Origin: Candidatus Thorarchaeota archaeon MP11T_1
GTDB lineage: Archaea > Asgardarchaeota > Thorarchaeia > Thorarchaeales > Thorarchaeaceae
Assembly: GCA_002825515.1 (NCBI GenBank)
Contig: PJET01000133.1
Coordinates: 1 to 17,337 of the forward strand
Reading direction: 5' to 3'
Length of the DNA stretch: 17,337 nucleotides
The translations under genes and the position numbers were made by a program. Numbering within the stretch: position 1 is the first letter of the stretch; every line of letters begins with the position of its first letter. The notes under the pieces are model-generated. The model was given only the letters and a program-made list of their open reading frames with translations. It was not told the DNA's origin and made no database searches. Below, piece by piece: positions 7,446-14,608 of the stretch.

Positions 7446-8411
7446 CTATTCATCCTCATCGGCAGAATGAAAGCCTTCTAAGAGCTTCTTTCCGGCGTTT
7501 GTCAGCGACACAAACCCATCTTGCAACATCTTCCCAATTGTTGCTACATTAATTGAGCTTAATGAGATGGGAATCCGGACCATGCCAATATCATTCATCT
7601 CACCTATTAATTGGAGATATGCTCCTAAACGATACAAAGCTAGAAACCCAACGCAACCAAAAAATGCTCGTTTAACTCCCTCAGCAATTCCTTTCTTCGG
7701 ATCTTCGAATTCATTGAGAGCTTGTTCAATTTGAAGGAAAGAACAACACATTGTTTGAGCATTTTCATCAGGTTCATCCATGAAGTGACCTGGAGCTTCC
7801 AAAAGGAATGGATCTCGAATGAACCCCTCAACCTTCAAACGAGCCTCCTCCTCAGGAATAGTCCACCAAGACTGAAGATGTTTGTCTGAAAGAGGTTGTA
7901 CTTCAAGACCTTTATCAATCTCTGAATCTTTTAGCTTTGCAGGTAGGAATGAGTGCCATCCAGGAATCATTCGGAAAGCCATCTCCGAACTTAAATCTAA
8001 ACGACGAGAGCAGTAATGCACGAGGTCATAGATAGCATATTTTCTGGACCCATCCAAATAGACGAAAATTGGCTCATAGTCTGCTTCGTGTTCAGGCACT
8101 GCCTGATAGTCCCAGACATAGAAATACTGAAGGCAGATTGCACCACTATGACCCTTTTGTTTTACAACTCTGCCAAAGACGCCAACAAATTCTGTTTCCC
8201 GTAGAGCCTCACGAGTAGAATCAGGTATGACAGTATTAAGTGCGTTAGCAAGAGTCTTGTCTCCATTCACAACTCCTTGAGTTCTAGGAAGATGTTTCTC
8301 AAGTAGATGTTTGTCAAACTCTACTGAAAGTCCACTTTCATGCTCATCGAATCTCAACTTGTGAGGAGGAACCTCAATTCGTAATCTATCAGTGAAATCT
8401 TTTGCGACCAA
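7446..8411 (-). CDS. unrecognised 321-residue protein with a conserved-looking His/acid cluster
   Basis: I do not recognise this family with confidence. The core (about 91-160) has beta strand LQYFYVWDY, then the cluster H108-E-A-D-Y-E113, strand IFVYLDG, then YDLVHYCSRR (H132) and PGWHSFLP (H153). This order loosely recalls the Vps62-type pattern (QYw...HegDwE...H...H) and could form a metal or active site. A hydrophobic stretch near 249-270 could be a buried helix. The C-terminus (287-313, IGKMLQDGFVSLTNAGKKLLE) resembles the end of a winged helix. The start is TTG, supported by AGAGGT about ten bases upstream and by the absence of any ATG before residue 144. It is convergent with the VTT gene, with a 2-base gap. 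Function is unknown. Confidence 0.7.
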   Translation of the reverse strand: MVAKDFTDRLRIEVPPHKLRFDEHESGLSVEFDKHLLEKHLPRTQGVVNGDKTLANALNTVIPDSTREALRETEFVGVFGRVVKQKGHSGAICLQYFYVWDYQAVPEHEADYEPIFVYLDGSRKYAIYDLVHYCSRRLDLSSEMAFRMIPGWHSFLPAKLKDSEIDKGLEVQPLSDKHLQSWWTIPEEEARLKVEGFIRDPFLLEAPGHFMDEPDENAQTMCCSFLQIEQALNEFEDPKKGIAEGVKRAFFGCVGFLALYRLGAYLQLIGEMNDIGMVRIPISLSSINVATIGKMLQDGFVSLTNAGKKLLEGFHSADEDE

Positions 8412-8476
8412 CCTTCTCAGACCTCTTCACTGAATGATACTTGCAACGTAAAAGAGCTTCTGTAGAAGAGAAGAAT

Positions 8477-8501
8477 AAGGGTCTTTGACAAGAAGACCCT
8501 T
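8477..8501 (-). terminator. hairpin terminator of the thiolase-DUF35 operon
   Basis: Perfect 9-bp arms (AAGGGTCTT and AAGACCCTT) with a 7-base loop start five bases after the DUF35 stop codon. On the minus strand the hairpin is followed by a pyrimidine-rich run (ATTCTTCTCTTCTAC). Location, strength and T-rich tail fit a transcription end for the operon and would insulate the next minus-strand gene. Confidence 0.6.
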
Positions 8502-8506
8502 CTAAT

Positions 8507-8896
8507 CTATGCAGGCTTGAAAGCTAAGTATGTTTTGCCTGACTTCCCCTTCTCATAGTCCAAGATGAGTGGAATCCCAAGTTTGACTTCTTCTGGTTTG
8601 AGTGGATCGAACCCTAGAAGTCGCGCGCTTATACGTGTGCCTTCCTCAAGCTCAACTATTCCGATATAGTATGGAGCTTCTTCAGCAAATTCATCAGGTG
8701 CCACATGTATAACTGTGAAAGAAACCAACGTGCCCTTACCACTGACTTCCGCCCATTTCATATCATTATTTCCACAGCCATAACATGTCCCTGATGGAGG
8801 TGCAATAATTGCACCACAGTCCACACACTGGTAGGCTTTGAACATTCTTTGTTCGATATTCTTGAGATATTCTTCAATTGTTGGGTCTTCGCTCAT
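8507..8896 (-). CDS. DUF35-type zinc-ribbon/OB-fold acyl-CoA-associated protein
   Basis: The 129-residue product has the standard DUF35 layout: an N-terminal helix, a rubredoxin-like zinc ribbon with C24-x-x-C27 and C38-x-x-C41, then an OB-fold with GKGTLVSFTVIH, APYYIGIVELEEG and ISARLLG strands. In archaea such proteins bind thiolases, and with HMG-CoA synthase they form a complex that passes acetoacetyl-CoA between active sites. The start codon overlaps the thiolase stop by 4 bases and is preceded by a strong GGAGGGGTG Shine-Dalgarno motif, so translation is coupled. This strongly suggests that it forms a complex with the thiolase encoded just upstream. All four zinc ligands are present. 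Confidence 0.92.
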   Translation of the reverse strand: MSEDPTIEEYLKNIEQRMFKAYQCVDCGAIIAPPSGTCYGCGNNDMKWAEVSGKGTLVSFTVIHVAPDEFAEEAPYYIGIVELEEGTRISARLLGFDPLKPEEVKLGIPLILDYEKGKSGKTYLAFKPA

Positions 8897-10065
8897 GCAT
8901 CACCCCTCCTCATCACTGTGACTACACAAGTAGCACCAGTACCTCCAAAATTATGTACAACTGCTGTGTCATGTTTAGGTACTTGATTTGGTCCTGCTTC
9001 TCCTATGAGTTCCTTGTAGGCGACTACAGCTTGTTTTACTCCAGTCGCTCCCACTGGATGACCAACAGCTTTCAATCCGCCCATTGGATTGATTGGTCTA
9101 TCGCCATCAATTGCAGTTAATCCATCGCGAACAGCTTTTGCGCCCTCACCGGGTTTGAAGAAACCTATATCCTCACTAGCAATAATCTCTGCAATTGTAA
9201 AACAATCGTGAACGATGGCAAAGTCCATGTCCTTTGCATCTAAACCAGCCATTTTGTAGGCCGCTTTACTTGCGTCAACAGAAGCACTGAACGATGTAAG
9301 ATCAGATCGGTTGCACAAGTTCATTGAGGCTGAAGCTTGACCAGTCCCTATGATTTTTATTGGAACGTCAGTATATTTTTTGGCTTTCTCATTTGAGGTT
9401 AAGACAAGAGCTGCTGCACCATCTGAAATTGGAGAGCAATCGAAGAGCTTCAAAGGCCATGCAACATATCTTGGCGTCAAGGCTTTTTCAAGGGTAATTT
9501 CTTTCTGGAACTGAGCTAAGGGATTAGTTGAGGCGTTCTTGTGGGCTTTGACAGCAACCATTGCCATATCCTCTTCTGTCGTTCCATATTTCTGCATATG
9601 TGCCACAGCAGCAATTGCGAACACACCAGGGAAGGTTAGACCAATACTTGACTCGAATTGGTCGTCTGCTGCTGCCGCTAAAGCCTCAGTCACTTTCGCT
9701 GTGGAAGATGATGTCATCTTCTCAACACCAGCAACCAGAACTGTGTCATAGATTCCAGACTCAATAGCCATCACTGCTGCACGCAAAGCTGTCGCACCCG
9801 AAGCGCACGCAGCTTCATGACGTGTAGCAGGCAGTCCCTTAAGTCCTGCAAAATCAAGCAGTAGTGGTGCTGTATGTCCTTGATGGACAAGCATCTCTGG
9901 GATGAAACTACCGATGAACGCAGCTTGGATGTCCTTTTTGGGAAGCCCCGATCCCACAGTAGCTTTGTCAACAGCTTCAGAGAACATCTCTCTGAGTGTC
10001 ACGCCCTCGAGAGCACCAAATTTCGTTTGAGCTGCACTCACTATGTTTGTGTTTTTTAATGGCAA
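8893..10065 (-). CDS. thiolase, archaeal acetoacetyl-CoA / SCP-x type
   Basis: The 390-residue protein has the complete thiolase active site: nucleophile C87 in HEAACASGAT, H286 in VHDCFTIAE, and H336 in GLKAVGHPVGATG, plus the Gly-rich C-terminus HNFGGTGAT. Thiolases condense two acyl-CoA units or cleave 3-ketoacyl-CoA. This subtype, paired with DUF35, is common in archaea and often supplies acetoacetyl-CoA to the mevalonate pathway. An HMG-CoA synthase gene is expected nearby in that case but is not in this window, so a beta-oxidation role is equally open. The start is TTG at 10065, supported by AGGTGG (10075-10080) nine bases upstream and by a normal family N-terminus. It is the first gene of a two-gene operon with the DUF35 gene. 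Confidence 0.92.
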   Translation of the reverse strand: MPLKNTNIVSAAQTKFGALEGVTLREMFSEAVDKATVGSGLPKKDIQAAFIGSFIPEMLVHQGHTAPLLLDFAGLKGLPATRHEAACASGATALRAAVMAIESGIYDTVLVAGVEKMTSSSTAKVTEALAAAADDQFESSIGLTFPGVFAIAAVAHMQKYGTTEEDMAMVAVKAHKNASTNPLAQFQKEITLEKALTPRYVAWPLKLFDCSPISDGAAALVLTSNEKAKKYTDVPIKIIGTGQASASMNLCNRSDLTSFSASVDASKAAYKMAGLDAKDMDFAIVHDCFTIAEIIASEDIGFFKPGEGAKAVRDGLTAIDGDRPINPMGGLKAVGHPVGATGVKQAVVAYKELIGEAGPNQVPKHDTAVVHNFGGTGATCVVTVMRRGDA

Positions 10066-10074
10066 CTAACGATT

Positions 10075-10080
10075 CCACCT
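10075..10080 (-). promoter_or_regulatory. Shine-Dalgarno motif AGGTGG that decides the thiolase TTG start
   Basis: On the minus strand AGGTGG lies nine bases before TTG at 10065. No ATG or GTG start with comparable support exists nearby, so this site fixes the TTG as the start. The same AGGTGG core precedes the LeuA-like gene (13327-13332). Confidence 0.65.
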
Positions 10081-10193
10081 CTCTAGATTTCACTTCGTCA
10101 AGAAAAAAAACAAGTACAAAAATGTAAGGAAGTGAGAGCTTTTTCCTTCACTTCAATTTTGAAAACCTATGTAAGATAATTCGACAGTCTTTT

Positions 10194-10209
10194 ACTTAGT
10201 TAGCTAAGT
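10194..10209. repeat. inverted repeat ACTTAG-N4-CTAAGT
   Basis: Perfect 6-bp arms surround TTAG, ending 39 bases before the ATG at 10249. Position relative to the plus-strand gene fits an operator near the promoter. The element is short and may be chance in AT-rich DNA. Confidence 0.3.
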
Positions 10210-10248
10210 TTTTGTGAATCAAATTGGCTTTGGACATGAGTATTGAAG

Positions 10249-10617
10249 ATGATTCTACCAGCCATAATAGGTTATGTAGTTGGAAAGTACATGAACAGTA
10301 GAGTTCTCGCATTTCTGTTGAGCGTACTACTTGGGATTGTACTTGGATTAATTGCTACCTATACCTACATCCCACTATTATACCCATTATTCTCAGGCGA
10401 AGCAGGACTGGTTGTCATTCCTGAATTCGATTCGATTGGTATAATGGTTTTATTGCCTGATTTTATCGTCTATCAAGAAGCAGTCTACATGCTTACCAGA
10501 TCATATGTGATTGATTCAGTATTTCTAATAACAGGTGCTTTTTTTGCTGCTCTTGGGACTTGGGTCGGATCAGCAAATCAAACTACAAAAACTACAACTC
10601 TATTTGAGGAAATATAG
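10249..10617 (+). CDS. small integral membrane protein, unrecognised
   Basis: The 122-residue protein has about four hydrophobic segments: residues 1-14, about 18-46, about 62-80 and about 87-108. The last segment is rich in small residues (FLITGAFFAALGTWVG). Short acidic loops (SGEAG, EFDS) lie between the second and third, and the C-terminus is polar and Thr-rich. It has no Cys or His cluster and no family I recognise. I chose the ATG because GAG lies eight bases upstream; an in-frame TTG two codons earlier is also possible. It diverges from the thiolase operon and precedes acyl-CoA dehydrogenase by about 60 bases on the same strand. A functional tie to either is not shown. Confidence 0.65.
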   Translation: MILPAIIGYVVGKYMNSRVLAFLLSVLLGIVLGLIATYTYIPLLYPLFSGEAGLVVIPEFDSIGIMVLLPDFIVYQEAVYMLTRSYVIDSVFLITGAFFAALGTWVGSANQTTKTTTLFEEI

Positions 10618-10679
10618 AGTCTATCTGAACCAGTCCGAAGACATAATAAGAGCTAGCGATTGGCCTATGTCGATTGACA

Positions 10680-11882
10680 ATGGACTTCGCACTAACTGAT
10701 AAAGAACAAAAGCTTTGGGAGCGAGCTAAAGAATTCACTTATGAACACATCACTCCCCGGGCTCATGAACTTGAAAAAAAGAATGAGTTCCCGAAGGATG
10801 TTGTCCAAAAGGCATATGAAGCGGGCTTGATGAACCTTCATATTCCAACCGAGGCGGGAGGACCAGGGCTGTCTTTACTTGCTGAAACACTAGTTTCTGA
10901 AGCGACCGGTTATGGATGCGCAGGTTTAGCAACCACAATTATGTGTAACAATCTGGCATTTGCACCACTAGTAATTGGAGCAACAACTGAACAATTGCAG
11001 ACATATGTTGAACCTTTGATCACAGGAAAAGAGGCCAAATTTGGCGCTTTCAGTTTAACAGAGAGAAAAGCTGGTTCAGATGCAGCTGCTGTTGCTACAA
11101 GAGCCACACGCGATGGGGATGAGTATGTAATCAACGGTATGAAATGTTGGATCACTAATGCTCCAGTAGCATCGCTTTATACTGTTTTCGCATCAACTCA
11201 ACCAGAACTCAAACACAAGGGACTTTCAGTTTTCATGGTTCCGAAGAGTAAGAACGTGAAGATTGGTCACATAGAAAACAAAGTTGGTCAGCTTAATTCA
11301 ATTCAAAGTGAGGTAATCTTCGATGATGCGAGAGTACCAAAAGATTGCCTTGTTGGAAAAGAGGGTGATGGTTTCAAAATTGCAATGATGACCTTGGATA
11401 AAACTCGAGCAGGAATTGCTGCAATTGCGACGGGGGTGGCACAACGTGCTGTTGATGAAGCAGCCAAGTTTGCTAACATACGTCATCAGTTTGGAAAACC
11501 AATTGGAGCTTTCCAGGGTATTAGCTTCACTCTTGCAGATATGGGAGCGAAAACCGCGGCTGCAAGATGGCAGACTCGTTATGCCGCTTGGTTAGCAGAT
11601 CATGAATTACCAAACTCAAAGGATTCTGCATTTGCAAAGTTCTTTGCTTCTGATACAGCAATGCAAAACGCAATCGAATGTGTCCAGATTATGGGTGGAT
11701 ATGGCTACATTAATGAATACCCTGCAGAGAAGCTATTGAGAGATGCTAAACTGCTCCAAATCTACGAAGGTACAAATCAAGTTCAGAGACTTGTAGCAGG
11801 AAATGTAATCCTTAAGGAAAGCGTTAATCTCGACACTGGTTTTCGATTCAAATACGATGGACAGGATGCACCATCATTGTAG
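10680..11882 (+). CDS. acyl-CoA dehydrogenase (FAD flavoprotein)
   Basis: The 400-residue product has the full three-domain layout of this family: an N-terminal helical domain (1-120), a beta domain with the flavin/substrate motif FSLTERKAGSDA (124-135), and a C-terminal helical domain with RHQFGKPIGAFQ and IMGGYGYINEYPAEKLLRDAK. The catalytic base is E363 in IYEGTNQVQR, the position used by short/medium-chain and glutaryl-type enzymes. It would oxidise acyl-CoA to enoyl-CoA and pass electrons to an electron-transfer flavoprotein, which is not encoded here. The usual E-P-G-A-G-S-D core reads E-R-K-A-G-S-D, a mild deviation. The ATG fits the family N-terminus; a TTG two codons earlier is less likely. 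A CATAATAA box near 10642 may be its promoter. Chain-length preference cannot be read from the sequence. Confidence 0.93.
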   Translation: MDFALTDKEQKLWERAKEFTYEHITPRAHELEKKNEFPKDVVQKAYEAGLMNLHIPTEAGGPGLSLLAETLVSEATGYGCAGLATTIMCNNLAFAPLVIGATTEQLQTYVEPLITGKEAKFGAFSLTERKAGSDAAAVATRATRDGDEYVINGMKCWITNAPVASLYTVFASTQPELKHKGLSVFMVPKSKNVKIGHIENKVGQLNSIQSEVIFDDARVPKDCLVGKEGDGFKIAMMTLDKTRAGIAAIATGVAQRAVDEAAKFANIRHQFGKPIGAFQGISFTLADMGAKTAAARWQTRYAAWLADHELPNSKDSAFAKFFASDTAMQNAIECVQIMGGYGYINEYPAEKLLRDAKLLQIYEGTNQVQRLVAGNVILKESVNLDTGFRFKYDGQDAPSL

Positions 11883-11891
11883 GAATATTAT

Positions 11892-11914
11892 GACCGTGTA
11901 GCAATCACACGGTC
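11892..11914 (+). terminator. hairpin terminator after acyl-CoA dehydrogenase
   Basis: Perfect 8-bp GC-containing arms (GACCGTGT and ACACGGTC) flank a 7-base loop and are followed by the pyrimidine-rich run TCACTTTCTCTTTTC. It starts ten bases after the stop codon. The nitroreductase start lies 33 bases further on, so a promoter for that operon must overlap or follow the hairpin. Confidence 0.6.
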
Positions 11915-11946
11915 TCACTTTCTCTTTTCACAGTCTACAGAAGTCT

Positions 11947-12756
11947 ATGGTTACTTACTTAAGAGAGATTTACTCCGGCCATGGCATCAGTGATTGGAGA
12001 CTCAGAATCTTGGACGAGAACGAAACTCTGTGGACAATCAAGAATCGTCGTGCAATAAGAGATTATGATACCAACAAAGAAGTTTCCGATGAACTTGTGT
12101 ACAAAGTAATTGAAGCTGGAGGTTATGCACCAAGCGCAGAAAACCAACAACCTTGGCGAATCATTGTTGTACGCGATAAGGAGCTTCAGGAGTTTATTGG
12201 TCAAATTGCCGTGGATCGCACAATTGAACTCTTCGGTCGAGCCACGCCTCGGGAAGAGCTCGAACGAAGACTGAGCTACATTGAGTCAAAAGCAAGTCTT
12301 GAACGGACAATTGATATTCTGATTAATGGTGAACGATTCGAATATATCAAAGGGAAGCCTGAAACAAATGGCGCTCCAGTTCTACTTGTGTTGGCAATCG
12401 ATCAAACACACGTGGGCAACTCGCAGGCTACATTAAGAGGAACGGGCGGAGTATATGGATGGTCATCTCCAAGGCATGCGGTGATTGCTGGATCGATGAT
12501 GATGCAGAATATGGCGCTTGCAGCTACAGCTTTGGGGCTTGGCAGCTGTGTTTCATCTGTACAACTAGACCATTTTGATGACGTTGGTTCAATCTCAGAG
12601 AAACTAGGCATCCCTTATCCTCATTGGGTGCCAATTCTCTGTTTGACACTAGGATATGCCAAACATGAAAGGACTCTCGGACCTCCTAGACAAACACCTG
12701 AAGAGATTGCTTTTTTGAACAAATGGGGCGAAGTTTTCAAGGGGGGTAAGGAATGA
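11947..12756 (+). CDS. nitroreductase-family FMN oxidoreductase
   Basis: The 269-residue protein shows the nitroreductase signature: NRRAIRDYD (FMN phosphate-binding Arg residues) near residue 37, then GGYAPSAENQQPWRIIVV, a central dimer-interface region, and SMMMQNMALAATALGLGSC with a later P-HWVPILCLTLGYA block. Such enzymes reduce nitro, quinone or other unsaturated groups with NAD(P)H, and some family members act in cofactor or halogen chemistry. The substrate here is not indicated. An extra segment of about 28 residues precedes the core, and a charged insert (EELERRLSYIESKASLE) lies after the first flavin block, so it is slightly longer than minimal members. It is first in an apparent operon: the next gene overlaps its stop by 4 bases. 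Confidence 0.88.
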   Translation: MVTYLREIYSGHGISDWRLRILDENETLWTIKNRRAIRDYDTNKEVSDELVYKVIEAGGYAPSAENQQPWRIIVVRDKELQEFIGQIAVDRTIELFGRATPREELERRLSYIESKASLERTIDILINGERFEYIKGKPETNGAPVLLVLAIDQTHVGNSQATLRGTGGVYGWSSPRHAVIAGSMMMQNMALAATALGLGSCVSSVQLDHFDDVGSISEKLGIPYPHWVPILCLTLGYAKHERTLGPPRQTPEEIAFLNKWGEVFKGGKE

Positions 12757-13301
12757 GCGAACTAGTAACTCTCAGAACAAGCTTTGTAGCACTCATAGAT
12801 GGGTTGTGGTGGGGCCTTAGAGATAATACAGGACCTCTATCCATGTATGAGGGATATGCTCGAGGTTTCCAACAGATGGGACTCGAGGTGGCAGAGAAGC
12901 ATGATGGTAAAGGACCAGATGCTGCAGCAGAGATAGCAGGTAAACTTTTCGAAGCAATTGGACTTACTGTAGATGTGGATAATACGAGAGTCATCTTGAA
13001 GTCGTGTCCAGTTTTTGATAGGATTCTAGAACGAGGTCTGGAATATTCATTTCATATCGAGGATATTTGTTGGATGCCTATGTTAAAGGGTATTGGAGAG
13101 AAGGTCGGTGCCGAACCAACTATGGAGTCAGATCTTAGGTTAATTCATATTGAACGTTCAAAGATTGATTATAAGAAGAGTAAAGCAAAAAGTGCTCTCG
13201 AAAAAGGACAGATAACTAAGAAAGAGTACGAGAACCAAATAGTTATGCTTGATAAGAATATAGAGAGCTTGCCAACATTTGGTGTATACCGATTTGATTA
13301 A
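12753..13301 (+). CDS. Cys-containing protein, possibly V4R-like, with a SHOCT-like C-terminal motif
   Basis: The 182-residue protein overlaps the nitroreductase stop as ATGA and is preceded by GGGGGGT, so the two are translationally coupled. Residues 1-70 are helical (WWGLRDNTGPLSMYEGYARGF). The middle has a strand and two Cys in VILKSCPVFDRIL and FHIEDICWMPMLKGIGEKVG, a pattern that loosely recalls V4R/hydrocarbon-binding domains. The C-terminus (about 143-170), with SALEKGQITKKEYENQ, matches the SHOCT style of short helical oligomerisation motif. No enzyme motif is seen. It could bind a small hydrophobic ligand or serve as a partner of the nitroreductase. The function is unassigned and the V4R resemblance is weak. 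Confidence 0.75.
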   Translation: MSELVTLRTSFVALIDGLWWGLRDNTGPLSMYEGYARGFQQMGLEVAEKHDGKGPDAAAEIAGKLFEAIGLTVDVDNTRVILKSCPVFDRILERGLEYSFHIEDICWMPMLKGIGEKVGAEPTMESDLRLIHIERSKIDYKKSKAKSALEKGQITKKEYENQIVMLDKNIESLPTFGVYRFD

Positions 13302-13326
13302 GTCGAGGTACAATTCCTAAAGAAGC

Positions 13327-13333
13327 AGGTGGG
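13327..13333 (+). promoter_or_regulatory. Shine-Dalgarno AGGTGGG for the LeuA-like gene
   Basis: A strong AGGTGGG lies nine bases before the ATG at 13343, confirming that start. It sits in the 41-base gap after the preceding gene and no hairpin lies there, which supports co-transcription from the nitroreductase promoter. Confidence 0.6.
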
Positions 13334-13342
13334 CAAGAACAA

Positions 13343-14608
13343 ATGGAGACCCTTGAGAAAGCTGGACTTGCCGTCAACTACAACAAGATTCCAGGAACCA
13401 AACCAAAATCGCTACCCAACCGAGTCCATATCTGGGATGAAACTCTTCGAGATGGAGAACAGACACCTGGAGTCGCGCTAACTATCGATGAGAAAATAGA
13501 GATTGCCAAAAAGCTTGATGAAGTTGGTACAGCCATAGTTGCAGTTGGTTTTCCAGCAGTCAGTGAAGAAGAGAAGAAGGCAGTTACAGCAATTGCGAAA
13601 GAGGGTCTCAGCAAAGCATCTGTCGCAGCACCCGCGCGCGCAGTAATATCAGATGTAAAGTCATGTATTGAGGCTGGTGTAGCTGAAGTCCCAATATTCA
13701 TAGCCACATCCGACTTTAGGCTCAAGTACCAACTACGAATGACTCGACAAGAGATGCTTGAACGACTCACTGAATGTATTGAATATGGTAAAGAACATGG
13801 TCTCATTATTGACTATATAGCAGAGGATGCCACACGTAGTGATATGGAGTTTCTATGCAAAGCATATAGAACAGCTATTGATGCTGGTGCAGACAAAATA
13901 TGCATAGCAGATACCGTAGGGTTCGTACGTCCGGAGGTCATGAAACATATTACTAGAGAGGTAAAAGCGCGTCTTTGGACCAAAGCGAAGTACAAGGTTC
14001 CCTTGGCAGTACATTGCCATGATGACTTTGGTTTAGCCACTGCAAACACCCTAGCGGCTATAGAAGAAGGAGTGACATACCCTCAGGTGTGCGTCAATGC
14101 TTATGGTGAGCGAGCAGGAAATGCAGCTTTTGAAGAGATCGTCATGGCTCTGGAAGAACTCTATGGAATTGACACAGGCATTGAAACTGAAAAGCTGTAT
14201 AGTCTATCGAAATTGGTAGAGCGTCACTTTGTTGTCCCTCTGCCGCTCCATAAAGCAATCAGCGGAGATAATGCTTTTACTCACTCAAGTGGTATTCACT
14301 CACATGGTCAGCTTACACATTCAATGACCTACGAGCCAATAAGCCCATCTCTAGTAGGACGACGAAGAGAGTTTCATCTTGGAAAATTCGTTGGAAGGCA
14401 CTTTGTTGAGTATCTCCTGAAGATGGGAGGCGTGAAAGCCACGTCTGCACAAGCACGAGAAATAACAGAACGAGTGAAAAAGACTCATGAAGAACTTAAG
14501 AAGACTCAGTCTAAAGTGGCATTCGACAAGATAAAAGGGGACTTGAAAGACCTCAGAACAGGGGTTTCTGAACGCGAATTTTGGGCCATTGTATTTGACG
14601 TAGTCTGA
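13343..14608 (+). CDS. 2-isopropylmalate/homocitrate/citramalate synthase-family enzyme (DRE-TIM), no regulatory domain
   Basis: The 421-residue TIM-barrel enzyme condenses acetyl-CoA with a 2-oxo acid. The hallmark motifs are present: D32-E-T-L-R36-D37-G-E-Q, H224-C-H226-D-D-F-G-L-A, and YGERAGNA with N260; D37, H224, H226 and N260 correspond to the divalent metal ligands of LeuA. The following subdomain has the SGIHSHGQL motif. At this length it cannot hold the full C-terminal allosteric LeuA dimer domain (whole LeuA is about 500 residues or more) and resembles homocitrate synthase (NifV/AksA-like) or short IPMS forms. The exact 2-oxo acid cannot be read, so leucine, isoleucine (citramalate), lysine or 2-oxosuberate-type chain elongation all remain open. 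It is third in the nitroreductase operon. Confidence 0.9.
   Translation: METLEKAGLAVNYNKIPGTKPKSLPNRVHIWDETLRDGEQTPGVALTIDEKIEIAKKLDEVGTAIVAVGFPAVSEEEKKAVTAIAKEGLSKASVAAPARAVISDVKSCIEAGVAEVPIFIATSDFRLKYQLRMTRQEMLERLTECIEYGKEHGLIIDYIAEDATRSDMEFLCKAYRTAIDAGADKICIADTVGFVRPEVMKHITREVKARLWTKAKYKVPLAVHCHDDFGLATANTLAAIEEGVTYPQVCVNAYGERAGNAAFEEIVMALEELYGIDTGIETEKLYSLSKLVERHFVVPLPLHKAISGDNAFTHSSGIHSHGQLTHSMTYEPISPSLVGRRREFHLGKFVGRHFVEYLLKMGGVKATSAQAREITERVKKTHEELKKTQSKVAFDKIKGDLKDLRTGVSEREFWAIVFDVV

Larger units (their letters stand above)
10066..10248. promoter_or_regulatory. divergent promoter region with repeated heptamer TCACTTC/GAAGTGA
   Basis: The region separates the thiolase operon from a small membrane protein gene. 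The heptamer TCACTTC occurs at 10090-10096 and 10148-10154, with its reverse complement GAAGTGA at 10129-10135. A further inverted repeat, ACTTAG-TTAG-CTAAGT, lies at 10194-10209, nearer the plus-strand gene. Multiple copies of one word in both orientations suggest regulator binding sites. I could not place a firm TATA box for either gene. Confidence 0.4.

Noticed and set aside
13378..13806. Minus-strand ORF of 142 codons inside the LeuA-like gene
   Set aside because: The plus strand encodes intact catalytic motifs; the antisense product is Ser/Ala-rich with no motif and no ribosome-binding site.
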